Below, one piece after another: positions 35,253 to 43,950 of a stretch of 64,000 nucleotides of DNA (position 1 is its first letter; each line of letters opens with the position of its first letter). The notes below the pieces were generated by a model that worked only from the letters and a program-made list of their open reading frames with translations, was not told where the DNA came from and made no database searches. The translations under genes and the position numbers were made by a program. Source of the DNA: Devosia sp. (GTDB taxonomy: Bacteria > Pseudomonadota > Alphaproteobacteria > Rhizobiales > Devosiaceae); assembly GCF_017307495.1 (NCBI RefSeq), contig NZ_JAFKHE010000014.1, forward strand, positions 124,001-188,000, given 5' to 3'.

Positions 35253-36250
35253 GGCTGCACCCGCTTGAAGCCGGCAATGCCCTGCCGGCGCACCGTCCGG
35301 TCGATGACCAGCGCGACGAGGATCACCGCGCCATAGATCGCGGCCTGCGAGGTGCCGGGGATGCCGAGCAGCGGCAGCGCCGCCGCCACGCACCCCAGCA
35401 GCAGCACGCCCAGCACCGTGCCGAGCACGCTCCCCACCCCGCCATTGATCGACACGCCGCCGATTACTACCGCCGCGATCACCTGGAACTCGAAGCCGCT
35501 GCCGGTATTGGACGGATTCACGAAGCCCCAGCGGCTGGCATAGAGGATGCCGGCAAGGCCGGCGAGCGCGCCCGAGATGGTGAACACCACCAGCGTCACC
35601 TGCGTCACCTTGATGCCGCGCAGCGGCGCCGCCACCGGATTGGAGCCGATAGCGTAGATCTGGCGGCCCATGCGTGTGTGCATGAGGAACAGGTAGGTGG
35701 CGAGCGCCACCCCGAAGGCGATGAAGATGATCCAGGGGGTGCCGAAGACGGGCGATGTCTGCGACAGGCCCTTGAGCTCGGACGGAATCCACTGCCGGTC
35801 GATCTGCTTGGCGTTGGAGATGATGAACGTCAGCCCGCGATAAAGGCTCAGCGTGCCCAGCGTGACGATGATCGCCGGCAGCCGGAACAGCTGGATCAAC
35901 AGGCCGTTGACGAGGCCGAGGCCGGCCCCGACGACGATCGACACCGGGATACCGGTCCACCACGGCACGTCGAAGCCGAACCAGTCGACGTCGAAGCGGT
36001 AGAGCATGCCGCTCACCATGGCCGAAAAGCCGAGCGTCGAGCCGATCGACAGGTCGACGTGGCGGGCGACGATCACCATCATCTGCCCCATCGCCGCGAT
36101 CATGATCAGCGGCACCAGCAGCAGGATGATGCGCAACTGGTCGAGCGTCAGGAACTGCGGCCGGAACGCTCCGACCGCGAGGCAGAACAGCACGATCATC
36201 ACCGCGATGCCGGCCTCGCGCCGGACCAGCAGGGTGCGGATGAGGCTCAT
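35249..36250 (-). CDS. Sugar ABC transporter permease (rhaP-like)
   Basis: 333-aa CUT2-class permease with [14 protein letters not shown] (about 59-72) and [12 protein letters not shown] near 210. It is flanked by 4-bp ATGA overlaps with the ATPase gene before it and the second permease after it, so the transporter is a tightly coupled operon. Confidence 0.85.
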   Translation of the reverse strand: MSLIRTLLVRREAGIAVMIVLFCLAVGAFRPQFLTLDQLRIILLLVPLIMIAAMGQMMVIVARHVDLSIGSTLGFSAMVSGMLYRFDVDWFGFDVPWWTGIPVSIVVGAGLGLVNGLLIQLFRLPAIIVTLGTLSLYRGLTFIISNAKQIDRQWIPSELKGLSQTSPVFGTPWIIFIAFGVALATYLFLMHTRMGRQIYAIGSNPVAAPLRGIKVTQVTLVVFTISGALAGLAGILYASRWGFVNPSNTGSGFEFQVIAAVVIGGVSINGGVGSVLGTVLGVLLLGCVAAALPLLGIPGTSQAAIYGAVILVALVIDRTVRRQGIAGFKRVQP

Positions 36251-37764
36251 GCCGCCGCTCCCCGCACCTGCGGCACCGCCGCGCTCATGATCTTCTCCTG
36301 CGTCGCCTCGGCGCGCGCAATGTCGGCGGTGAGCCGGCCCTCCGACATCACCAGCACCCGATCGCAGAGCGCCAGCAGTTCAGGCAGTTCCGACGAGATC
36401 AGCAGGATTGCCCGTCCACTCGCTGCCAGTTCGCCGATCATGTCGTAGAACTCGGCCTTGACCCCGATATCGATGCCCCGCGTCGGCTCGTCGAGGATCA
36501 GCACGCTCGGATCGGTCAGCAGCCAGCGCGCCAGGATCGCCTTCTGCTGGTTGCCGCCCGACAGTTCGCCGATCGGCTGGCGCAGCGAGGCGAGGCGGAT
36601 GCGCAGGCGCTTGACCGCATCCTGCGCCAGGGCCTTCTCGACGCCGCGGCGGATGACGCCGCGCGGGGCGATCTGCCCGGGCACCGCAGCCGAGATGTTC
36701 TGTTCCACCGAGAGGGTGCGGAATATGCCGGCCACGGCGCGGTCCTCCGGCACGAAGGCGAGTCCTTCCGCGATGGCCTGCGCGGGATCGGTGATGGTGA
36801 CGGGACGGCCGCCGACCCGGACGCTGCCGCTCGCCGCCGGCGCCACCCCGAACAGGGCGCGTGCCACGTCGGTGCGGCCGGCCCCGACGAGCCCCCCGAG
36901 CCCGACGATCTCGCCCTTCCGGACCGAGAAACTGATGTCGTCGAAATAGCCCGGCAACGTCAGGTGCTCAACCTCGAGCGCCACCTCGCCGATCTGGCTC
37001 TTGCCCTTGTGCATGTATTCCTTCAGCGGACGCCCGATCATCAGCCGGATGATGTCGGCATCGGAGAGCTTGCCGATCGCCTCGGTGGCGATCTTGTTGC
37101 CGTCGCGGAAGATGGTGACGCGATCGCACAGTGCCCGCACTTCCTCGAGCCGGTGCGAGATGAAGATGATGGTCCGCCCCTCGTCGCGCAGCCGCCGCGC
37201 GATGCCGAACAGCGTCTCCACCTCCTTGGGGGTCAGCGGCGCGGTCGGCTCGTCCATGATGATCAGCCGGCTGTCCGAGGCGAGCGCCCGCGCGATCTCG
37301 ACCATCTGCTGGTCGGCGATGGAGAGGCCGCGCATCGGCCGCGTCACGTCGATCCTGACGCCCAGGAGGTCGATCAGCCGGCGTGCGTCGCGGTTGATCG
37401 CGGCCCACGGGACCCGCCCGAGCGGCGCGCCATCGCTGCGCCCGAGCACCAGGTTTTCCGCCACCGACAGGTCGGGAAACGAGATCGGCTCCTGGTGGAT
37501 CAGCGTGATGCCGAGCTTCTGGGCCACCACCGGGCTGGCCACGTCGACCGTCGTGCCGCCCAGTTGCAGCGTCCCGCGCGTCGGCCGGTGCACGCCGGCG
37601 ATGATCTTGGCGAAGGTGGACTTGCCCGCGCCGTTTTCCCCGAGCAGCGCGTGGATCTCGCCCGGCATCAGGTCGAGATCGACGTTGCGCAGCACCTCGA
37701 CACCGGCGAACGACTTCGAGGTACCGCGGGCGGAGAGCAGCGGGGAAGCGCCGGCTTCGCTCAT
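36247..37764 (-). CDS. Sugar ABC transporter ATP-binding protein, tandem ATPase (rhaT/rbsA-like)
   Basis: 505-aa double ABC protein. Domain 1 (about 8-245): Walker A G-E-N-G-A-G-K-S, signature L-S-I-A-D-Q-Q-M-V and Walker B I-I-M-D-E-P-T-A. Domain 2 (about 260-495): degenerate Walker A G-L-V-G-A-G-R-T, signature L-S-G-G-N-Q-Q-K and Walker [12 protein letters not shown]. This asymmetry is normal for RbsA-class ATPases. It starts in a 4-bp overlap with the aldo/keto reductase stop. Confidence 0.9.
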   Translation of the reverse strand: MSEAGASPLLSARGTSKSFAGVEVLRNVDLDLMPGEIHALLGENGAGKSTFAKIIAGVHRPTRGTLQLGGTTVDVASPVVAQKLGITLIHQEPISFPDLSVAENLVLGRSDGAPLGRVPWAAINRDARRLIDLLGVRIDVTRPMRGLSIADQQMVEIARALASDSRLIIMDEPTAPLTPKEVETLFGIARRLRDEGRTIIFISHRLEEVRALCDRVTIFRDGNKIATEAIGKLSDADIIRLMIGRPLKEYMHKGKSQIGEVALEVEHLTLPGYFDDISFSVRKGEIVGLGGLVGAGRTDVARALFGVAPAASGSVRVGGRPVTITDPAQAIAEGLAFVPEDRAVAGIFRTLSVEQNISAAVPGQIAPRGVIRRGVEKALAQDAVKRLRIRLASLRQPIGELSGGNQQKAILARWLLTDPSVLILDEPTRGIDIGVKAEFYDMIGELAASGRAILLISSELPELLALCDRVLVMSEGRLTADIARAEATQEKIMSAAVPQVRGAAA

Positions 37765-38789
37765 GCGGGCACCGGTGCTTCGGGATGGAGCAGTCCCTGG
37801 GCCTTGAGGTCGGCCCAGAAGGCCGCCGGGATGCGCACCGCCAGCGCGTCGACATTGGCCTCGACCTCGCGCGGCTTGGCCGCCCCGGGAATGACCGAGA
37901 CGACCGCCGGATGGGCCAGCACGAACTGCAGCGCCGCGACGGGCATGCTCACCCCATGCGCCGCGCACACCGCCTCGATGCCGCGCACCCTGGTCTGCAC
38001 CTCGGGCGACGCCTTGCCATAGGCATACATGGCGCCCGCCCCCGAGCCGGTGACGAGGATACCGGACGCGAACGGCGCGCCGATGATGACGCTCACGCCC
38101 TTGTCGAGGCAGAGCTTCATGCTGGTATTCAGCACCGACTGGTCGAGCAGCGTGTAGGGCATGGCGACGATGGCGAAATCGACCTCCACTGCCCCCAGCA
38201 TGTCGTCGAGCGCGCCGGGAATGTTGTTGCCGACGCCGATGGCCTTGATCTCGCCGTTGCGCTTGAGCTCCTCGAGCGCCCTGACGCCGCCGCCGGTCAG
38301 CTGCTTCATGTAGTGCGCAATGGCTTCGGGCGTGTGGAACATGGCGTCGAGGTCGTGGATGACCAGCGAGTCGACGGTGTTCACGGCGAGGCGCTGCAGC
38401 AGCTGCTCATAGGCCCGCATCACGCCGTCGTAGCTGTAGTCGAAGACGACCTCGAACGGCAGTCCACCGGTCCACGGCGCGGTGCTGAAGCGCGCCGGGT
38501 CGTCCGGGCGCCTGAGGTAGCGGCCAACCTTTGAATTGACGATGAACTCGCTGCGCGGCCTGGTCCTGAGGAACCCGCCCAGCCGGTGCTCGCTGAGGCC
38601 ACGGCCGTACCACGGTGCCGTGTCGTAGAAGCGCACGCCCTTCTGCCAGGCCGCCTCGAGGGTGGCGCGTGACATCGCCTCGTCCACCCTGGCGTAGAGC
38701 TCGCCCAGATGCGCCGCACCGAAGCCGAAGACCGGCAGCTCGAGTGCAGTCTGCGCGACACGGCGGCGCGTTGAGACGGAAACGGTCAC
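37761..38789 (-). CDS. Aldo/keto reductase (L-fucose/galactose dehydrogenase-like)
   Basis: 342-aa NAD(P)-dependent oxidoreductase with a TIM barrel. The catalytic tyrosine sits in D-T-A-P-W-Y-G-R-G-L-S-E (about 54-65), with N-S-K-V-G supplying the lysine and a later V-I-H-D histidine. I chose GTG 38789 because AGGGAG lies 8 bp upstream; an in-frame GTG at 38843 lacks a ribosome binding site. It is first in the importer operon. The family includes dehydrogenases that oxidise 6-deoxysugars to lactones, which would feed the rhamnonate dehydratase nearby. That link is inference. Confidence 0.8.
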   Translation of the reverse strand: MTVSVSTRRRVAQTALELPVFGFGAAHLGELYARVDEAMSRATLEAAWQKGVRFYDTAPWYGRGLSEHRLGGFLRTRPRSEFIVNSKVGRYLRRPDDPARFSTAPWTGGLPFEVVFDYSYDGVMRAYEQLLQRLAVNTVDSLVIHDLDAMFHTPEAIAHYMKQLTGGGVRALEELKRNGEIKAIGVGNNIPGALDDMLGAVEVDFAIVAMPYTLLDQSVLNTSMKLCLDKGVSVIIGAPFASGILVTGSGAGAMYAYGKASPEVQTRVRGIEAVCAAHGVSMPVAALQFVLAHPAVVSVIPGAAKPREVEANVDALAVRIPAAFWADLKAQGLLHPEAPVPA

Positions 38790-38845
38790 GGCCCGGGCTC
38801 CCTGGTCCTCTTCCGGCAGAGTTGGCTCTGCTCTCGCTGACACGC

Positions 38846-38877
38846 AACTTGTCAGACAAAAATTAGTTTGACAAGTT
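38846..38877. promoter_or_regulatory. Double FadR-type operator between the importer operon and its regulator
   Basis: Two sites match the GntR/FadR pattern T-N-GT-N3-AC-N-A: TTGTCAGACAA (38849-38859, a perfect palindrome about one base) and, on the other strand, TTGTCAAACTA (about 38864-38874). They are framed by perfect 9-bp arms AACTTGTCA (38846-38854) and TGACAAGTT (38869-38877). The block sits midway between the divergent starts. Confidence 0.7.
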
Positions 38878-38902
38878 CTGGAGTGCCGGCCATTCGTAGC
38901 CC

Positions 38903-39682
38903 ATGGCGACGAGGACGATCTCCAAGGTGGGCATGTCTGCTTACGACGACAGCGGCCGCAAGGATGCGGGCGACTTCGGCGGCGGCACGCTGGCGCGCCC
39001 GTCCATTGCCGAGCAGGTCGCCAATCGCATCATGGCCATGATCAAGTCGGGCAACCTCAAGCCCGGCGACCGGCTTCCGACCGAGCAGCAGATGACCATC
39101 GCCTTCGGCATTTCGCGCCCGCCCCTGCGCGAGGCGCTGAAGGCCCTGACCCTGATGGGCGTGCTGGTCAGCCGCCAGGGCGGCCGCTACACGGTGACGG
39201 ACCTGTCACCGAGCCGGCTGGTCGCCCCCTTCAACACCATGCTGTCGGTGGCCGACTACGACGTCGACATGCAGTTCGAGGCGCGCACCGTCGTCGATCT
39301 CGAGCTCGTGCGGCTGTGCGCCGAGCGGGCGTCGCCGGAACTGCGCCAGCGCATCCGCAAGCTCGCCGTCGACGGGCGCGCCTTCGAGCAAGATCCGGTC
39401 GCCTTCCGGCTGCTCGACATGGAATTTCACCAGGCGATCAATGACGGAGCGGGCAATAGCCTTCTCGCGGCCCTGGCCCAGGTGCTCTACGACATGGGCC
39501 TCGACGTCCGCCGCACCGCCAGCGAAGTGCCTGGCGTCATTGCCAAGAGCGTCGGCCAGCACATCGTCGTCGCCGATGCCCTCATGGCCGGCGACGCACC
39601 CGCTGCCATCGCCGCCTACCGCGCCCATCTCGAGCATGTGCGCGACACCACCATCTCGGCCAAACAAAGCCTCGGAGCCTGA
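38903..39682 (+). CDS. FadR-subfamily GntR transcriptional regulator
   Basis: 259-aa regulator: winged helix at about 35-100 (Q-M-T-I-A-F-G-I-S-R-P-P-L-R-E-A-L recognition region) and FCD effector domain (about 120-250). It is divergent from the importer operon across a double operator and precedes rhmD by 74 bp on the same strand, so it probably represses both directions until a deoxysugar acid binds. ATG 38903 is used; a second ATG at 38936 would trim 11 residues. Confidence 0.87.
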   Translation: MATRTISKVGMSAYDDSGRKDAGDFGGGTLARPSIAEQVANRIMAMIKSGNLKPGDRLPTEQQMTIAFGISRPPLREALKALTLMGVLVSRQGGRYTVTDLSPSRLVAPFNTMLSVADYDVDMQFEARTVVDLELVRLCAERASPELRQRIRKLAVDGRAFEQDPVAFRLLDMEFHQAINDGAGNSLLAALAQVLYDMGLDVRRTASEVPGVIAKSVGQHIVVADALMAGDAPAAIAAYRAHLEHVRDTTISAKQSLGA

Positions 39683-39756
39683 TCGATGCCGGCGCTCACT
39701 GCATTTCGCATGACCCGACCTGGCGGGGTCTCCTCCCCGCAGGACGTCCGCTTGCC

Positions 39757-40938
39757 ATGAGTACCGCTTTCCGCATCAAGGATGTCCGCGCCTACAACGT
39801 GAAGCCGTCCGAGAAGGCCGGCACCTACTTCAAGCCCGGTGAGAGCCGCCACTGGCTGGTCGACACCCTGATCTCCAACCCCATGTCCGGCTACCCGCGC
39901 TATCGCGAGAAGCGCTCCAGCTGGGGCATCGGCGTCCTTGGCGCCATCGTCGTCGAGATCGAGACCGAGGATGGCACCGTCGGCGTCGCCACCGGCTCGG
40001 GCGGCGCCCCGGCCGCCTGGATGATCCGGCACCATTTCGCGCGCTTCCTCGTCGGCGAGGACGCGCGCAAGACCAACATGCTGTGGGACCAGCTCTATCG
40101 CTCGTCCCTGCCGTACGGTCGCAAGGGCCTGCCGATCATGGCGATCAGCGCCGTCGACCTGGCCCTCTGGGACCTCATCGGCAAGGTGCGCGGCGAGCCG
40201 GTCTACAACCTGATCGGCGGCAGGACGCGCGACGAGATCACCTTCTACTGCACCGGGCCCGAACCCGAGGCCATCAAGGCCCTTGGCTTCTGGGGCGCCA
40301 AGGTGCCGCTGCCGCACAGCCATTTCGACGGCGAAGAGGGCCTTCGGGCCAACGTCGATTTCCTAACCCGTCACCGCAACGTCGTCGGCCCGGATTTCCC
40401 GCTGATGGTCGACTGCTACATGTCGCTCAGCGTCGACTACGCCATCCGCCTCGCCGAAGCCTGCAAGCCGCTGAACATCCACTGGTGGGAGGAAGTGCTG
40501 TCCCCCGACGACGTCGAGGGCTTCCGCGCCATCAAGCACGCTCATCCCGCCCTCAGGTGGACAACCGGGGAGCACGAGTACACCCGCTTCGGCTTCCGCC
40601 GCCTGATCGAGGAGCGCACGCTCGATATCGTGCAGCCCGACGTCATGTGGGTCGGCGGCCTGACCGAACTGCTGAAGATCGGCGCGCATGCCTCGACCTA
40701 CGACATCCCGGTGGTGCCGCATGGCAGCGGCCCCTACTCGTACCACTTCATCGCCAGCCAGACCGGGCCGGCCTTCTGCGAATACGTCGCCGCCAGTCCC
40801 GACGGCCGCTCGATCAGCCCGGTCTTCGGCGACCTGTTCGAGGGCGAGCAGGTGCCCCAGAACGGCAGGCTCAGGCTCTCAGACGCCCCGGGTTTCGGCA
40901 TGACCCTTGCCGACCGCGCGGCGCTCGAGCCAGCCTAG
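39757..40938 (+). CDS. rhmD: L-rhamnonate dehydratase
   Basis: 393-aa enolase-superfamily enzyme that dehydrates L-rhamnonate to 2-keto-3-deoxy-L-rhamnonate. The magnesium ligand D219 (V-D-C-Y-M-S-L), the W-W-E-E segment (243-246) and G-E-H-E (271-274) are present. H322 in V-V-P-H-G-S-G corresponds to the general base of E. coli RhmD. There is no K-x-K motif, which also fits RhmD rather than mandelate racemase. Nearby importer and aldo/keto reductase suggest a non-phosphorylating deoxysugar route. The next-step aldolase or dehydrogenase is not in this cluster. Confidence 0.9.
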   Translation: MSTAFRIKDVRAYNVKPSEKAGTYFKPGESRHWLVDTLISNPMSGYPRYREKRSSWGIGVLGAIVVEIETEDGTVGVATGSGGAPAAWMIRHHFARFLVGEDARKTNMLWDQLYRSSLPYGRKGLPIMAISAVDLALWDLIGKVRGEPVYNLIGGRTRDEITFYCTGPEPEAIKALGFWGAKVPLPHSHFDGEEGLRANVDFLTRHRNVVGPDFPLMVDCYMSLSVDYAIRLAEACKPLNIHWWEEVLSPDDVEGFRAIKHAHPALRWTTGEHEYTRFGFRRLIEERTLDIVQPDVMWVGGLTELLKIGAHASTYDIPVVPHGSGPYSYHFIASQTGPAFCEYVAASPDGRSISPVFGDLFEGEQVPQNGRLRLSDAPGFGMTLADRAALEPA

Positions 40939-40982
40939 GGCGGGCGGTCCGGTCGCGTTGCCGACTGCATCGCGGCGCATTG

Positions 40983-41005
40983 TTAGCCATGCCCGCAACG
41001 GCTAA
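40983..41005. promoter_or_regulatory. Inverted repeat upstream of fixL
   Basis: TTAGCC (40983-40988) and GGCTAA (41000-41005) separated by 11 bp, just before the fixL start at 41017. Could be an operator or a message hairpin; no FNR-type box is seen here. Confidence 0.35.
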
Positions 41006-41016
41006 ACACTTCCAGC

Positions 41017-42372
41017 ATGAACAGGCTTTCCTCAACCAAGGGCGATCGTCATGACCTGGCCATCGCCGCCGGCGTGGCATGCGCCATGCTCCTCGCCGCC
41101 GGCATGGCCCTCGCCCCGGAGCCCGCGCTGCCGCAAGCCCTGCGCACGGCTTTTTCCACGCTCTTCGCCCTGCTTGGCCTTGGCGGCATCTACTGGCTGC
41201 TGCGATCCCTGCTTGCGCTGCGCCACCGCGTCGATGTGCTGGACGGGGAACTCGGGGAAAAGCAGATGCACCTGCAGTCGATCCTCGACACGGTGCTTGA
41301 CGCCACCGTCGTCATCGACGCGGGCGGCATCATGCTGTCGTTCAACGCCTCGGCCGTGCGCCAGTTCGGCTACAGCCCGGATGAAGTGATCGGCCGCAAT
41401 ATCAGCATGCTGATGCCCGCGCCCTATCGCGAGCAGCACGACGGCTATCTCCAGCGCTACCTCACGACCGGAGAGAAGCGGATCATCGGCATCGACCGCG
41501 TCGTGGTCGGACGGCGCAAGGACGGCTCCACCTTTCCGATGAAGCTCGCCGTCGGCGAGATGCGGCAGGGCGACCGGGTGTACTTCACCGGCTTCATCCG
41601 CGACCTCACCGAGCGCGAGGAATCCCAGGCAATGCTCGATCAGGCCCGCAGCGAGCTGGCCCGGCTGGCCCGGCTCAACGAACTCGGCGAGATGGCCTCG
41701 ACGCTTGCCCACGAGCTCAACCAGCCCCTGTCGGCCATCGCCAACTACGTGCAGGGGTGCCGCCGCATGCTCGACAGGCTCGAGGGTGACACGGCCGGCC
41801 GCATGCGGGGCGCGCTCGACGAGACGGCCAGGCAGGCCCTGCGCGCCGGCGACATCATCCGGCACCTGCGCGAGTTCGTGACGCGCGGCGAGACCGACAA
41901 GGGCCCCGAAGACATCAACCATCTGGTCGAGGAGGCTGGCGCCCTCGCCCTCGTCGGTTCAAGGGAACGTGGCATAAAGTCGATCTTCGATTTCGGCGCC
42001 GACGGCAGGCTGGTCGTCGCCGATCGCGTGCAGATTCAGCAGGTGCTGATCAACCTGATGCGCAACGCCATCGAGGCGATGCGCGATTCGCCGGAAAAGC
42101 AGCTCGTCGTGCGCACCCGGCAGCTGAGCCCCGACCTTCTGCAGGTCGAGGTCGAGGACACCGGCCCGGGCATCGCCGAGGAGATCGTCCCCCAGTTGTT
42201 CCAGCCCTTCGTCACCACCAAGCCGAACGGCATGGGGGTTGGCCTGTCGATCTCGCGTCGTATCATCGAGTCGCACGGCGGCGAGCTGACGGTTGAGACG
42301 AACCGGGCCGGAGGCGCCACCTTCGCCTTCACCCTTCCCGTCATGACGGAGGACATGGTTGAGTACAGCTGA
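41017..42372 (+). CDS. fixL: Oxygen-sensing histidine kinase FixL
   Basis: 451-aa sensor. N-terminal membrane segments (about 13-33 and 45-68), haem PAS domain (about 85-200) and histidine kinase (about 215-450). The haem ligand is H141 in R-E-Q-H-D-G-Y-L, and R161 in I-I-G-I-D-R-V is the distal arginine that senses O2, both as in rhizobial FixL. The phospho-acceptor is H232 in A-H-E-L-N-Q-P-L; the N, D-T-G-P-G and G-V-G-L-S-I boxes follow. Without oxygen it phosphorylates FixJ. The membrane segments make it the Sinorhizobium-like form. Overlaps fixJ by 14 bp. Confidence 0.95.
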   Translation: MNRLSSTKGDRHDLAIAAGVACAMLLAAGMALAPEPALPQALRTAFSTLFALLGLGGIYWLLRSLLALRHRVDVLDGELGEKQMHLQSILDTVLDATVVIDAGGIMLSFNASAVRQFGYSPDEVIGRNISMLMPAPYREQHDGYLQRYLTTGEKRIIGIDRVVVGRRKDGSTFPMKLAVGEMRQGDRVYFTGFIRDLTEREESQAMLDQARSELARLARLNELGEMASTLAHELNQPLSAIANYVQGCRRMLDRLEGDTAGRMRGALDETARQALRAGDIIRHLREFVTRGETDKGPEDINHLVEEAGALALVGSRERGIKSIFDFGADGRLVVADRVQIQQVLINLMRNAIEAMRDSPEKQLVVRTRQLSPDLLQVEVEDTGPGIAEEIVPQLFQPFVTTKPNGMGVGLSISRRIIESHGGELTVETNRAGGATFAFTLPVMTEDMVEYS

Positions 42373-42979
42373 CACCGTCGTTCACATCGTCGACGACGAA
42401 GAAACCGTGCGCAATTCGCTGGCCTTCCTGCTCTCCACGGCCGGCTTCGCCGTCCGCGTTCACGAGAGTGCGACGCAGTTTCTGGCCCTCGCGGGCGAGA
42501 TCACCAATGGCTGCCTGATCACCGACCTGCGCATGCCCGACATGGATGGGGTGGAACTGCTGCGCCGCTTGCGCGCGTCCGATGCCATGCTCCCGGCGAT
42601 CGTCATTACCGGCCACGGCGACGTGCACATGGCGGTCGAGGCCATGAAGAACGGCGCCATCGATTTCATCGAGAAGCCGTTCAGCGAGGCGGTGCTGATC
42701 GAGTCCATCACGCGCGCCGCAAGCCGCGCCGCCGAGCGCGTGCAGAGCCAGGCCGCCATGGACGCCGTGCGCCAGCGCGTCGCCTCGCTGAGCGAACGCG
42801 AGCGCCAGGTGCTTGCCGGGGTCGTCGCCGGCCACCCCAACAAGACCATCGCTCTGGAACTGGGCATCAGCCCGCGAACGGTGGAGGTCTATCGCGCCGG
42901 CCTGATGGGCAAGATGCAGGCCAGGAGCCTGCCCGAACTGGTGCGCATGGTGATGGACGTGCGGATCGATCCGGTTTGA
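42359..42979 (+). CDS. fixJ: Response regulator FixJ
   Basis: 206-aa NarL/LuxR-type regulator. Receiver domain with acidic D12-D13, phospho-acceptor D56 (L-I-T-D-L-R-M-P) and E-K-P-F lysine near 106; LuxR helix-turn-helix at about 140-200 (S-E-R-E-R-Q-V-L … S-P-R-T-V-E-V-Y). Start is TTG 42359 with GGAGG eight bases before it; no ATG fits in this frame. Phospho-FixJ activates fixK in relatives. A candidate FixJ site is upstream of fixK here. Confidence 0.95.
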   Translation: MSTADTVVHIVDDEETVRNSLAFLLSTAGFAVRVHESATQFLALAGEITNGCLITDLRMPDMDGVELLRRLRASDAMLPAIVITGHGDVHMAVEAMKNGAIDFIEKPFSEAVLIESITRAASRAAERVQSQAAMDAVRQRVASLSERERQVLAGVVAGHPNKTIALELGISPRTVEVYRAGLMGKMQARSLPELVRMVMDVRIDPV

Positions 42980-42989
42980 TCCAGCTCAA
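42976..42989 (+). promoter_or_regulatory. FNR/FixK-type box upstream of the receiver-like gene
   Basis: TTGAT-CCAG-CTCAA, nine of ten conserved positions of TTGAT-N4-ATCAA. It overlaps the fixJ stop. Its centre plus 41.5 bp predicts a transcription start near 43024, 32 bp before the next gene. Confidence 0.6.
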
Positions 42990-43055
42990 CACGGCAGCCG
43001 CGACCCCGCGTATTGCCTGTCGCACCAAAGGACAGGCATCAGGATCGGCGCCAAA

Positions 43056-43385
43056 ATGGCCGTGGGCCGCTTACTCGTCATCGCTCCCGACCACGATCTT
43101 CGCCGCTCGCTGGCCTTCGTGCTCGAAGCCGAGGGATACGAGGTCGACGCGGTGGGGGCGTTGCTCCGACCCATCTCGGGATACGATGCCGTCGTGGTCG
43201 ACCAGAAGGCGATTGCCGGCGCCGATGGCCGGACTAGCAACCTCGTGACGTCGGCCCCGGTCGTGCTTCTTGCTGCGCGCCTGCACCCCGGTATGGCTGG
43301 AGCTGTGGCCGAGGTCGTGGAACTCCCCGCGATCGGCAATGCCGTCTCGCTGGCCGTCCGCCGGGCCATGCAGGTGCCCGCCTAG
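43056..43385 (+). CDS. Stand-alone receiver-like protein, FixT candidate
   Basis: 109-aa single receiver-like domain. Beta-1 L-L-V-I-A-P-D-H-D replaces the usual acidic pair with P-D, D49 (V-V-V-D-Q) occupies the phospho-acceptor position, and the conserved K-P is replaced by L-P (V-E-L-P-A). It is therefore a degenerate receiver. In Caulobacter, FixT is a small receiver-like inhibitor of FixL that is activated by FixK; position after fixJ and an FNR/FixK box here suggest the same role. Unlike Caulobacter FixT, no cysteine is present, so an iron-sulfur cluster is excluded. A hairpin (43014-43021 with 43031-43038) lies in its leader. Confidence 0.6.
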   Translation: MAVGRLLVIAPDHDLRRSLAFVLEAEGYEVDAVGALLRPISGYDAVVVDQKAIAGADGRTSNLVTSAPVVLLAARLHPGMAGAVAEVVELPAIGNAVSLAVRRAMQVPA

Positions 43386-43822
43386 CTCGGCGCGTCTGCG
43401 GGCGCCAGGTTGTCGAGCAGCCGACGTTCGTGCCGCACGTGCCGGCGCAGGCATTCGAAGAAGCCCCGCAGCATGTAGCCGGTTGCTTCCGGGGCCAGCA
43501 CGGGCTGCCGGCAGCTCAGGCGGTGCAGTTCATATTGCACTTCTTCTGCAAAGCACTCGTCCTCGAGATGTTCGAGCCGCAGTTGCCCGACCAGGGCCTC
43601 GCCCTGCGGGTGGGTAGCCGCAATGCGCGGAAACAGCAGCGTCTCCTCGGCGCTGTGGGCGCGCTGCAGCAGCGGCCCGATCAGGCGCGCGGCCCTCCGG
43701 CAGTGCTCGTAGTCGAGCTGGTGGGGCAAGGAATCCGCAATCGTCTCCAGCAGGTCGCACAGCACCATCTGCTGTTCGAAGCATCTGCGGACCTCGGCCA
43801 GGAACCCCCTCTTGTCGACCAT
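43382..43822 (-). CDS. Hemerythrin-like (HHE) protein
   Basis: 146-aa helical protein from ATG 43822 (GGAG upstream). Histidine and acidic motifs fit hemerythrin cation binding: Y-E-H-C near 39, H-S-A-E-E-T near 56, L-E-H-L-E-D-E near 83, and H-V-R-H-E-R near 127. Diiron HHE proteins bind oxygen, nitric oxide or act in iron-sulfur repair. It shares a perfect FNR box with the divergent ccoN operon, fitting induction at low oxygen. It overlaps the convergent receiver-like gene by 4 bp. Confidence 0.75.
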   Translation of the reverse strand: MVDKRGFLAEVRRCFEQQMVLCDLLETIADSLPHQLDYEHCRRAARLIGPLLQRAHSAEETLLFPRIAATHPQGEALVGQLRLEHLEDECFAEEVQYELHRLSCRQPVLAPEATGYMLRGFFECLRRHVRHERRLLDNLAPADAPS

Positions 43823-43885
43823 CGCAAGTCTCCGGACCGAACGCGGCATCGAGCTGCAGCAAATGCCGTGCAGCAAACCGTCGCG

Positions 43886-43899
43886 TTGATCTGGATCAA
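43886..43899. promoter_or_regulatory. Perfect FNR/FixK box between hemerythrin gene and ccoN
   Basis: TTGAT-CTGG-ATCAA, fully matching the consensus and symmetric. The centre at 43892.5 predicts a plus-strand start near 43934 (17 bp before ccoN) and a minus-strand start near 43851 (29 bp before the hemerythrin gene), so it can serve both. Confidence 0.9.
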
Positions 43900-43950
43900 G
43901 TTTTATCCCTTTGCCCCCGCATAGGTTGCGGCCCGTCAGACTGGCAGACC

